This document shows, one piece after another, positions 9,537 to 17,657 of a DNA stretch of 64,000 nt. Numbering within the stretch: position 1 is the stretch's first letter; each line of letters starts with the position of its first letter. Source of the DNA: Arenibacter sp041392165 (GTDB lineage Bacteria > Bacteroidota > Bacteroidia > Flavobacteriales > Flavobacteriaceae). The DNA lies in NCBI GenBank assembly GCA_041392165.1, contig JAWKMN010000001.1:186001-250000 (forward strand), in the 5' to 3' direction. Below the pieces are notes generated by a model. That model was not told the origin of the DNA. It did not search any database and was given only the letters and a program-made list of their open reading frames with translations. A program made the translations under genes and the position numbers.

Positions 9537-10169
9537 CTATGGTATGTGAATGATGCTTTCATCCAGGTCCCTACGTACTTTTTTTAGGGTTGCGAACATA
9601 TCGTCCGTTGCCCTGTAGCCAACGGGAAGGACCAAAACTGAAGTCAGTTTTAGTTTGTCCAGCCCCAACAGTTCATCGTAAGAGTTGGATTGAAAGCCCT
9701 CCATAGGACAGGCATCAATTTCTTCCATGGCACAAACGGTAAGCAAGGTACCCAATGCCAGATAGGCCTGATTGGTGGCCCAGACCCTGACTTCCTCCAT
9801 TTCTTTTTTGGAAAAGCTTTCGATCAAGGCACCCTTGAACGGATCAAGAATTTCATTGGACGTACTTCTTATTTGCTGTACCCTTTCAAAGTAGTCATGG
9901 ATAAATTTTTTGTCAATTTGTTTTTCAATACAAATAACAAAAACGTGGGATGCCTGTGCCACTTGTTTTTGTCCGTAGGAAAATTTTACCAGTTTCTCTT
10001 GTAACTCCTTGTTTTCAACTATCAATAATTTGATGGGTTGCAATCCGTAGGAAGTGGCCGTTAAATTAAAGGCCTGCTTTAATTTTTCCAGTTTTTCCTC
10101 CGTTAACATCTTATCGGCGTTGAACTTCTTTACTGCATAGCGCCATTCCAATTTCTTGATAATATCCAA
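9537..10169 (-). CDS. NAD(P)H-dependent nitroreductase family oxidoreductase
   Basis: A 210-residue FMN enzyme of the NfsB/nitroreductase family, cytoplasmic. The N-terminal RYAVKKFNADK is the typical FMN-contacting start (RRSxxxF type). A mid-region YLALGTLLTVCAMEEIDACPMEGF and a C-terminal VGYRATDD complete the fold. Family members reduce nitroaromatics, quinones or flavins with NAD(P)H; the natural substrate is unknown. It is transcribed on the same strand as the aminotransferase 45 bases downstream, possibly together. Confidence 0.88.
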   Translation of the reverse strand: MDIIKKLEWRYAVKKFNADKMLTEEKLEKLKQAFNLTATSYGLQPIKLLIVENKELQEKLVKFSYGQKQVAQASHVFVICIEKQIDKKFIHDYFERVQQIRSTSNEILDPFKGALIESFSKKEMEEVRVWATNQAYLALGTLLTVCAMEEIDACPMEGFQSNSYDELLGLDKLKLTSVLVLPVGYRATDDMFATLKKVRRDLDESIIHIP

Positions 10170-10945
10170 AATATACTCTTTTTTAATTAAAAAAACCTTA
10201 GTTTAAAAGATATGAAAATGACACTGTAAGCAGTACAATTTTCAGAATACTGTTCCCTTGGTCCACAGATTATGGCCATAGGCCAACTAACCTTCCAAGA
10301 GTTTCTTTAGAGTCTAAAGTTAATCCTATTTTCCAATCCAACTTGTTGTTCTGTCCAAAAAGTATCGAGGCTTCACAAAGGTAAGTTACTTTATATGCCG
10401 CTACGCTAAGGAACCGAGGTGCAGGACAAATTAATCCAATGTCGTGCATCGGGACTTCTTTTAACCAACACCCGAAACAGGAATTTGTACCTGATCCGTT
10501 TCAATGGATATCAAATAAAATTAAAAAAGCCCGTAAACATAGTATTTATGGAATTTTGGTGGAATTTTATAAGTTCCTTGTGGAGAAGGGGAACTGTCCC
10601 AAAAGTCTCTTTTCAAGGTAATTATGGGCCTTTCAGTGGACGAAAAAAATGGATTTGAAATCCATAGTGTTTATTTGGTATAAGTTTCAATTATTATACT
10701 CAAAATTACATTATCAAATTAGGCTGTGGTATGTAAATCCAAAAAAAAAACATTCCATTGAGATGGAACTCTTAATTGTCAAATATATTCACAATACGAT
10801 ATTAAACTATGGGTTAAACTTTTTAATCTCGTATAGCGAATGAACAATTATTTACTAGTTAGTCGAGATTTAAATGCTCCGACGCTTGCGTCGAAATCAA
10901 ACTTGAATTTCCTTTCAATGCTTCGTGGGCTTGCCCCGAGGTAGT
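10170..10945. other. Decayed accessory intergenic region
   Basis: About 780 bases without an intact gene. Short ORFs in it have no recognisable product. It holds a degraded copy of the tRNA-Ser 3' end and terminator (10511–10610) and, at its right edge, structured repeat copy A1 (10851–10949). The rest is featureless AT-rich sequence. It looks like the distal edge of an old insertion. Confidence 0.6.
10511..10610 (-). repeat. Decayed duplicate of the tRNA-Ser 3' end and terminator region
   Basis: Reading on the plus strand, the block around 10515–10540 matches that around 13011–13036 almost perfectly (shared AAAGCCCGTAAACATAGT), and similarity continues through GGTGGAATTTT and TGGAGAA to about 10605, which corresponds to the CCA end and acceptor stem of tRNA-Ser at 13073–13105. 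The copy has many changes and cannot form a tRNA. It is a direct repeat about 2.5 kb from the intact tRNA, as expected for an old attachment-site duplication or a decayed tandem tRNA. Confidence 0.65.
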
Positions 10946-10949
10946 TTAC
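10851..10949 (-). repeat. Structured dispersed repeat A, copy 1
   Basis: About 100 bases, on the minus strand running from GTAAACTACCTCGGGG to TAGTAAA. It can form a CCTCG–GGGC–AA–GCCC–CGAAG hairpin, a TTGAA…TTCAA hairpin and a CGACGC/GCGTCG hairpin. The third, terminal hairpin seen in the other copies is lost (CTCGACTAACTAG). The stop codon of the upstream minus-strand gene (10946–10948) lies inside the first bases of this repeat. Confidence 0.85.
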
Positions 10950-12382
10950 CTTATAAACTTTATCGAATATAGATCGGCATCTTTCATATAGATACGTAGC
11001 CGTACGGGTTTTGAAGTTAATTTATCCAATTCTCCATTCCATAATACAGTTCTCGAGATTTCATTTCCTATTACCGGGCGTGCTTCCTCCATGGTAAAGC
11101 CTGGAATAGGGGTTCCATTTTCATCCTGCAACTCAAACTTTATTTCGCCTGCAGCGGAAGTAGAATAGTTGATCTCAAGCCTGGATCCGGTAAAAGTAAA
11201 TAATTTGGTCGTTAAATAGCCACCACTGTAGAGCGCTGAGATAGATGTAAAACCATCGATTCTAAGTGAGTAACGATTTAAATTTGCGGTAGGCTGGGCA
11301 TAGTTTTGATTAACATATAGGGACATTTCTTCAGGACTGGTCTGTACCACATTAAGCGCAGGGTAATTTGATCTTGAAACCCAATTGTCCAGACCAATTC
11401 CGGGACGAATAAATGCCTCCATGAATGTCCGGGTATATTCACTTCCACCTCTTGATGTCATAAAAAACGCATCTGAGCAATCTTTGAAGTACTTCGGATC
11501 AACATTAAATTCTTCGGCCTGTTTATCGGTCAACACCTGTTTGTCTGGCATAAACCTGCCGCCGATGGCCACGTAGATATGCTGTGCACGGTAATAAGGA
11601 CTGGTCTGATTGGTATACAGATGTTCGAGACGAGTGTTGCCAAAGGTCATTTGTTCAGGTGCCGTCCAGTTAATAAAGTCCAATGAGGTAGTACGGCTAA
11701 CACTCCTTATTCCATTATAGCCTACACCTGTCCAACTTCTGAAATAACATACATATTTCTTTTCCGTCTCTGACCAGAAGACAACATTTTGTGAATCTAA
11801 AATGCCATCGGTAAAAACAGCTTTTTTCTGAAGTTTTTTCCAGTTTATTCCATCCGGTGAGACAAAAGCTATTAACCCACTTTCTCGAACACCTGCCAGA
11901 GCTTTGTATCTCTGACTTGATTTTGTATCAGGGTTGGAATCAAGAAATGGACTAAAATTGTGTGAAAGCGGCGCAGAATTTGCCAAAATCACATTATTAT
12001 CTAAAGTCCCATCTATTTCAAAAAGTCTTAAATTGGGTTTTACCCAGTTAATACCATCTTTTGATTCTGCATAACAGGTAACCTCCGCGTCATTTCCATC
12101 TTTCCCGGCCACTCTAATACCTCTGTAATAGGCCCTGAATGTATCTCCGTCTTTAATAATGGTGGTATAGCCGCTAAAATTTCCTTCCCAAGGATTATCA
12201 AAGGTCAGTACTGGGCCTTCATCTATTGGGGTATGCTTTACAATGCCCAGTCCATCAAGTTGTTCAATTAAAAAAGTATCAACAAAAATCTCCCTTTTGC
12301 TTCCCAATTCTATTGGGTTTTGGGCAGAATTTAGATAAGTGAAAAATAAGCAAATTGCAAAATTGATTACTTTATTATTCAT
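10946..12382 (-). CDS. Secreted five-bladed beta-propeller glycosidase-like protein
   Basis: 478 residues with a Sec signal peptide (VINFAICLFFTYLNSAQ). The body looks like the GH32/GH43/GH130-type five-bladed propeller: repeated blade motifs such as YAESKDGINWVKP, FVSPDGINWKK and TTSLDFINWTAP, plus YKALAGV, followed by a C-terminal beta-sandwich (about residues 370–478). Such secreted proteins are common in marine Bacteroidota and Planctomycetes; I cannot assign a sugar. There is no CAZyme locus beside it. It sits alone between two direct copies of repeat A, with its start 10 bases after copy 2 and its stop inside copy 1, which suggests mobility as a cassette. Confidence 0.7.
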   Translation of the reverse strand: MNNKVINFAICLFFTYLNSAQNPIELGSKREIFVDTFLIEQLDGLGIVKHTPIDEGPVLTFDNPWEGNFSGYTTIIKDGDTFRAYYRGIRVAGKDGNDAEVTCYAESKDGINWVKPNLRLFEIDGTLDNNVILANSAPLSHNFSPFLDSNPDTKSSQRYKALAGVRESGLIAFVSPDGINWKKLQKKAVFTDGILDSQNVVFWSETEKKYVCYFRSWTGVGYNGIRSVSRTTSLDFINWTAPEQMTFGNTRLEHLYTNQTSPYYRAQHIYVAIGGRFMPDKQVLTDKQAEEFNVDPKYFKDCSDAFFMTSRGGSEYTRTFMEAFIRPGIGLDNWVSRSNYPALNVVQTSPEEMSLYVNQNYAQPTANLNRYSLRIDGFTSISALYSGGYLTTKLFTFTGSRLEINYSTSAAGEIKFELQDENGTPIPGFTMEEARPVIGNEISRTVLWNGELDKLTSKPVRLRIYMKDADLYSIKFIR

Positions 12383-12392
12383 AGTTTCTATA

Positions 12393-12492
12393 TTTTACTC
12401 GATAATCGAGATTTAAATGCTCCGACGCTTGCGTCGAAATCAAACTTGTATTTCCTTTCAATGCCTTGTGGGCTTGCCCCGAGGTAGTTTAC
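12393..12492 (-). repeat. Structured dispersed repeat A, copy 2
   Basis: A 100-base copy in the same orientation as copy 1, ending 10 bases before the ATG of the propeller gene. It keeps the CGACGC/GCGTCG hairpin and the terminal CTCGATTATCGAG hairpin intact; the first hairpin is weakened by a change of CGAGG to CAAGG. Confidence 0.88.
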
Positions 12493-12609
12493 TTGAGTTG
12501 TTAAAAATAGCATTATAGTAGTTAATTAACCTAATAACCTGGGTTCTGCCCTACTGACCTCCTCCCATATTTAGGTACCGATCATAACTAGAGAATCCGG
12601 GCTATTCTC

Positions 12610-12905
12610 ATTCATTTGGATATTCTCGATGGGGACATATCCCCCAAGGAGCTGCACGGTCTAAGGCCGTTATAGCCCTTTCTCCAAATATCGAACTTTT
12701 CCTGCGTATCTCCCAAAGAAAAGAACTAATTGGCGTTTAGGCATTCATCCCTGAACGAACCGTTGAAGCTCTCGATAAACGGATTATCCGCGGGTTTTCC
12801 TAGCCTTGAGAAATCCAATTTCACCTTGTGCTCATAAGCCTATTTATCCAAGGCCTTACTAGCAAATTCACTTGCGTTATCTACATTAATACGTTCGGGA
12901 AGTCT
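12610..12905 (-). pseudogene. IS3-family transposase relic (C-terminal integrase part)
   Basis: Translating the minus strand gives a recognisable end of an IS3/IS407-type OrfB DDE transposase: LPERINVDNASEFASKALDK, then a stop, AYEHKVKLDFSRLGKPADNP, FIESFNGSFRDECLNAN, a second stop, then FFSLGDTQEKFDIW and LRPCSSLG. The DDE glutamate context (ESFNGSFRDECLN) is present. Both in-frame stops are TAG where the family has Trp (TGG). No N-terminal part or inverted repeats are visible, so this is a dead fragment. Confidence 0.85.
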
Positions 12906-13016
12906 AATATAAGGAAAGGTAACACTTTGAATTAATTCCGTCATATGCATAAATATCCAAATACCCAGAAATAATACTTGATCCCTTGAATTCCCTTGTT
13001 TGATACTATTTAAAAT

Positions 13017-13050
13017 TAAAAAAGCCCGTAAACATAGTGTTTACAGGCTT
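13017..13050 (-). terminator. Terminator of tRNA-Ser
   Basis: On the minus strand AGCCTGTAAAC pairs with GTTTACGGGCT around a short loop, followed by six T. It lies about 20 bases after the tRNA CCA end. The same block is duplicated in decayed form near 10520. Confidence 0.85.
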
Positions 13051-13072
13051 TTGGTGGAATTTTGTAAATTCC

Positions 13073-13160
13073 TGGCGGAGAAAGAGGGATTCGAACCCCC
13101 GGAGGTGTGACCCTCAACAGTTTTCAAGACTGCCGCATTCGACCACTCTGCCATTTCTCC
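13073..13160 (-). tRNA. tRNA-Ser, anticodon UGA
   Basis: An 88-base class II tRNA. The acceptor stem is GGAGAAA/TTTCTCC with discriminator G and an encoded CCA. The anticodon loop CTTGAAA reads UGA (serine). A long variable arm (GAGGGTCACACCTC region) and a T-loop GGTTCGAATCC are present. Confidence 0.97.
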
Positions 13161-13170
13161 TTAGCGGCTG

Positions 13171-13201
13171 CAAATATAGAAACCTTTTTTTCTTTTTAAA
13201 A
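13171..13201 (-). promoter_or_regulatory. Promoter of tRNA-Ser
   Basis: On the minus strand TATATTTG (13178–13171) is a perfect Bacteroidota -7 box (TAnnTTTG), about 10 bases upstream of the mature 5' end. A TTTT sits 19 bases further up in the place of the -33 TTTG. Confidence 0.65.
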
Positions 13202-13406
13202 GAAAAGAAGATTTTTTATTTAATAATTCAAATAATTCCCAAAGGTTCCGAGTATTTGGATATTTATGGTCTAAAAAACTTTTTTCCATTACATTGATTA
13301 AATTATTACCACACAACAGCCCTATCTATTATTCAATTTTCTTTATATTTTTTTGGATTACTATATGAAGTAAAGTTTTATTGGAATTTGACTTTGGACT
13401 TTGAAA

Positions 13407-13571
13407 ATGAAAAACCGACTGATCCTTGAGGGCGATACCCTTTGTAAAAGGGAAATCCATTCCTATTATGGATTTTATACCCATTTTGATGCATATCCAA
13501 AAGGAACTTTTACATTGATCGGAAAAGATGAACTTAGGGGGATGGGCAGGGTTTTAGGGTCATTAAGATAG
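13407..13571 (+). CDS. Possible small ORF, 54 residues, unknown
   Basis: An ATG at 13407 opens a 54-codon frame (MKNRLILEGDTL…GRVLGSLR) ending at a TAG. It has no signal peptide, membrane helix or known motif, and no upstream promoter is obvious. It could be a fragment of a larger lost gene or a chance ORF in the 500-base gap between the tRNA and the sigma factor gene. Confidence 0.2.
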   Translation: MKNRLILEGDTLCKREIHSYYGFYTHFDAYPKGTFTLIGKDELRGMGRVLGSLR

Positions 13572-13683
13572 CTGCCCCACATTGAATTCTACTTTTTTAA
13601 AAAAAATAAAGACCAATAATGCAATAAATTAAAGTTTATTCGTCTTATAAAATAAAAGCCCTTTTAATAGGGCGTAACCAAAT

Positions 13684-14208
13684 TTGGAATCGGAGAACAG
13701 CAAAAAGCTAAAGGATTTTTTTGGACGGGAATATGACGCTCTCAAGCGGTATGTGGGCACCAAAATAAGTGACACTGCCAATCGTGACGCTGAGGATATT
13801 ATCCAGGATGTTGCTTTAAAATTATTTTCAGGGGCGGATAGGTACGCACCTATAAATAATGTTGCCGGATTTGTCTATACCTCCATTAGGAACAGAATTA
13901 TTGATGTAATGCGCAACAGGAAAAATGGCCCTTCCGTTACTATTGATAATGATCTGTTGGATTTGGTAGATGTGCTACATCAATCGGCCAATAGCTACTC
14001 CTCCGAAGAAACAGTTTTGTTATTAAAAGAATGTATAGATGAGTTAAAGCCCGTGTACAGGGACATTATCATTGCGATCGACTTTGATGGGTTTACTTAC
14101 AAGGAAATTTCGAATGAAACCAGTATTTCCATTGGTACATTGATGTCTAGAAGGCATAGGGCACTTGGTATATTGTACACTAAAATTGAACAGAAAATAA
14201 ATATATAA
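13684..14208 (+). CDS. ECF-type RNA polymerase sigma factor
   Basis: 174 residues with the two-domain ECF layout. Region 2 is at about 30–75 (DAEDIIQDVALKLF, then NVAGFVYTSIRNRIIDVMR) and region 4 at about 115–165 (LKPVYRDIIIAIDFDGFTYKEIS, then TSISIGTLMSRRHRAL helix-turn-helix). The best start is a TTG at 13684; no in-frame ATG fits region 1/2. It is followed 18 bases later by a small membrane protein and then a ferredoxin-fold protein, probably one operon. No classic zinc anti-sigma factor is beside it. Confidence 0.9.
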   Translation: MESENSKKLKDFFGREYDALKRYVGTKISDTANRDAEDIIQDVALKLFSGADRYAPINNVAGFVYTSIRNRIIDVMRNRKNGPSVTIDNDLLDLVDVLHQSANSYSSEETVLLLKECIDELKPVYRDIIIAIDFDGFTYKEISNETSISIGTLMSRRHRALGILYTKIEQKINI

Positions 14209-14226
14209 ACTTAATATCATTAAATC

Positions 14227-14649
14227 ATGACAAATTTTTTCACCCATAAATTCAGAAAAAAATCGCCCATTAAAATTATTGGTATGATAATTTTTGGGAC
14301 AATTGCCATAGTCGGATTGGCCATTTTATTCGGTTTTGTTTTAATGTGGTTATGGAACTGGTTAATGCCGGATATATTTGGTGTACCCCCTATTACTTAT
14401 TGGCAGGCAGTTGGACTCTTCATTCTTTTGAAGATACTTCTTGGCGGGTGCGGTAGTAGTGGTGGCGGAAAGAAAAAATCGTCGAAACATTCCAATAAGA
14501 CCTGTAAAAATGAATACAGAACCGATTTTTCAAAATGGAAGCACTATGATAAATTTTGGAAGGAAGAAGGGGATGAACACTTCAAGGACTATTTAAGAAG
14601 ACAAACCGATCCTATGCAGGATAACAGTAAAAAATCAGATTTGGAATAA
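14227..14649 (+). CDS. Small membrane protein of the ECF sigma operon
   Basis: 140 residues. Hydrophobic segments at about 17–42 and 55–75 flank a WLWNWLMPDIFGVPPITYWQ loop; a GGCGSSGGGKKKSSKH linker and a charged, His/Lys-rich cytoplasmic tail follow. I recognise the WNWLMP pattern as recurring in Bacteroidota next to ECF sigma genes, but know of no described function. It may anchor or sense for the sigma factor; that is inference from position. Confidence 0.65.
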   Translation: MTNFFTHKFRKKSPIKIIGMIIFGTIAIVGLAILFGFVLMWLWNWLMPDIFGVPPITYWQAVGLFILLKILLGGCGSSGGGKKKSSKHSNKTCKNEYRTDFSKWKHYDKFWKEEGDEHFKDYLRRQTDPMQDNSKKSDLE

Positions 14650-14663
14650 CACAATCTATTAAT

Positions 14664-14882
14664 ATGGAATTACTAATATTTCAGACAGATATAAAATCAA
14701 AGAGAAAACTGAAATCCATTAAACCAATATTGAACCATCACTCCGATATTATTAAATGGTCCGTAGACCTTGAGGATATAGACAATATACTTAGAATCGA
14801 GGCTACGACGGGATTAAAGGAAAAAGAAGTTATCGACATCATACGGAAAAAAGGATTTTATATACGACCATTGTTGGATTAA
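14664..14882 (+). CDS. Small HMA-like ferredoxin-fold protein without metal motif
   Basis: 72 residues whose strand–helix pattern (LLIFQTDI, KLKSIKPILN, IIKWSVDLED, NILRIEAT, KEVIDIIRKKGFYIRPL) fits a beta-alpha-beta-beta-alpha-beta heavy-metal-associated fold. The metal-binding CxxC is absent, so metal transfer is unlikely. It follows the membrane protein by 14 bases and ends the sigma operon. A role as a small regulator of the sigma factor is possible but not shown. Confidence 0.6.
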   Translation: MELLIFQTDIKSKRKLKSIKPILNHHSDIIKWSVDLEDIDNILRIEATTGLKEKEVIDIIRKKGFYIRPLLD

Positions 14883-14967
14883 GGCCTTGGTCCCTGATTT
14901 CTTTGGCCTTTAAGAGAATCGGTTTATATTTTAAATTGTTATGTGCACACCAATTAAGGATGCACAG

Positions 14968-17657
14968 CTAACTATGGGGCATTTTTTTTTCGAATAATAA
15001 ACTGGCGACGTATCCCACCAAAAAACAGGAAACTACCCCTGTAGCGGAGAATAATAATAAATGAACAGGTGCTGTAATTCCTACTATAACCTGTATAGGG
15101 ATGCTCACTGCTATGCCGATCAGAACGCCCTTGGAATTGGCTTTTTTTGTAAATATTCCGAGTAAAAAAACACCTCCCAAGCTTCCTATCACCAGGCCCA
15201 GTACCTTTTGAAATTCGTCCCAAAGGGATTTTACATCCATGGTTGCCATCATGATCGCAAAAAGTGTCCCGATTATTCCGATGGTCAAGGTTGCCATTCT
15301 GGCCAATTTCAATTCATTGGTATCCCTATTCCATCCAAAGCGAAAATGAATATCGGTAGCATATGATGTCGCTGCCGAATTCATACTGCTGCTCAAACTG
15401 CTCATGGCCGCCGCAAATATGGCCGCTATCAATAATCCTGAAACACCTGTAGGCAACTGCGAAACTACATACCATGGAAAAATGGCATCATTATTTTCAA
15501 AAGTGGGATTGAGTTGCAATGGATAATTCTTATAAAATACAAATAAGGTGGTGCCCACAAAAAAGAATATCAGAGTGGCCGGTATGGTCAGTACGGCATT
15601 GGTCCAAACACTCTTTTGGGCTTCCCTTTGCGTTTTGGTCGTTAAGTAACGCTGTACCATGGTCTGATCCGAGCCATAGGTGGTGATATTGGCAAAGATT
15701 CCTCCTAATACCATCACCCAAACTGTAGATTGCTCCAAGGACAGATCCAGATCTATTATATTGAATTTATCATTTGCCCTGGCAGTTTCATAGATACCGG
15801 AAATCCCTCCTTCAATGGAAGATATCATTAAGTATAAGGACAGGATGGCACCTCCCAATAGTACTATGACCTGAACAACATCGGTCCAGATCACCGCCTC
15901 TATTCCGCCATAAATAGTATAGATCATACTGACCACTCCCATTAAGGAGATACAGATAAAAATGTCTATTCCGGTAACTACGTTCAATGCTATGGAAGGC
16001 AGGAACATTACTACCCCCATACGACCGATCTGGAACAATATAAATGACAGACTGCCCAGAAGCCTAATGGTAAGGTTGAATCGGGATTCCAAAAATTCGT
16101 AGGCTGTGGTAACATCCAACTTTCTGAAAAAAGGTATAAACCAGAACACAATTACCGGTGCCACCAAAAAGATGGTCATATTGAGCATAAAATACGACCA
16201 ATCCGTGGCAAAGGTTTTGGCCGGTACGGCCATAAAGGTTATGGCACTCAAAGCGGTCCCAAAAATACTCAATCCCGCTGCCCACCAAGGGATACGGCCA
16301 CCACCCTTAAAATAATCCTCAGTGTTTTTTTGACGTTTGGAAAAAAAATATCCCATCCAGGACAGGATAAGAAAATAAAGGCCAATGACCAACAAATCCA
16401 TTGTTCCTAGGTGTTTGGCATCCTTATTTACTTTAATTTTCATTACTCCAGGCGTTCTTACCCCAGGCCTGATCTCTCCCGTTGGCACTACAATATTTTC
16501 CCCCCAGCGTACAGCCGTGGTTGTTACCTGACCATTGCCAGGTATCTCCCCTACTCTGTAAAATTCCTTTGAAATGGTATTGAACCCGTATATTTCATTT
16601 CCAAACCCCGGGTGGTTGTTCAAGTGGGCGATCAGTTCCATTTTGGCCAAATTCAATATTTCACCCACATCATTCCCATTCAACAATTGGCTTTCCAATT
16701 GTGCTATTCTTTTTTTGATGCTGATTTCTTTCAGGGCCAGGTCACCATCAGATCCGGAAGCAAATATGATGGAACTGGCACCAAGTGGAAAGCCCGTGCC
16801 GGCCATGACCTTAAATTCCTGCTCCTTTCCATTTGAGATGACCTGCCATTTTTGGGTCATCGGGTTAAAAACATGGGCATCGAATAACAGATTCCATTCC
16901 CCTATTGCGGTAATTTCTCTCCCTGAGAAAAGATAAAAACAATTCTCCAGACCGTTACTTTGGCCCACGCCTACTGAAAAGGCCCTTGGCCCTCCTTCCC
17001 AAGAAGGCAGTAATTCCCATTTCCAGTCCCTTGGATCCCCACCTACAAGGGACAATTTATAAAAAATGTTGGTGGACGGACCTCCAAATTCGGAAATTCC
17101 ACCGGCAACATAAACGGTATTATCAACTTTGGCAAAGGCAAAATTGGTCAGAGGTATTGGTAATTCAGGTCCTTTGTTTATTTTTATGTCCCCTGTTTCC
17201 GGAATATAGTCTATAAACCAGCTATCCGATATATTTTTGTCCGCTGTGTTCCCGCCAAAGCATAGGAGCCCATTATCTGTAGATATTGCTCCCCGTACCC
17301 GGCGGCAAAAGGTAATTGGGCCGTAGTTGTTTCCCATTGAAAGGTGCCGTCGGTTTTTTCCTTAAGTATAAAAATTGCGTCATGATAGATTTTTATCCCA
17401 CCTTCCCATGGCAATTTATCCGGAAAATTGGCCCCTCCCGCCACTATCAATACATTGTCATCTATTCCTGTATATGGACCTGCAAGACCTGGTTGGACAT
17501 TTTGCCCTATGCTTGGGGGCAGATCTGGAAGATGGTCGTACTCTAAATATACATCCTGCGAATTAATCTTTAAACAGACTAAACAGAGTACAACAGTTAA
17601 TAATGTACTCGAAAGCATATTGTGTTTATTATTGTCCCAAAAGACTTTTTTATTCAT
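14968..17657 (-). CDS. Kelch mutarotase–sodium/solute symporter fusion (frameshifted here)
   Basis: About 896 residues once two overlapping frames are joined. The N terminus (17657–17211) has a signal segment and then Kelch blades; blades continue in the second frame (LLCFGGNTAD, VYVAGGISEFGG, CFYLFSGRE) to about residue 430. This is the cyclically permuted N-acetylneuraminate mutarotase type. About 13 sodium:solute symporter helices follow (start LGTMDLLVIGLYFLILSWMG; core YGGIEAVIWTDVVQ, ANITTYGSDQTMVQRYL). The frame breaks at the C run 17291–17294; one more base there rejoins AAGYG to AISTDNG. Next to sialidase and sialic acid lyase it most likely imports free sialic acid and equilibrates its anomers. 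It overlaps the sialidase gene by 8 bases. Confidence 0.85.

Noticed and set aside
10851..12492. Repeat A as integron attC sites
   Set aside because: No core sites of the GTTRRRY type at the repeat ends and no integron integrase in view; only the cassette-like layout is similar.
13037..13297. 86-codon plus-strand ORF
   Set aside because: It runs antisense through the tRNA-Ser gene and its promoter; a shadow of the RNA gene.
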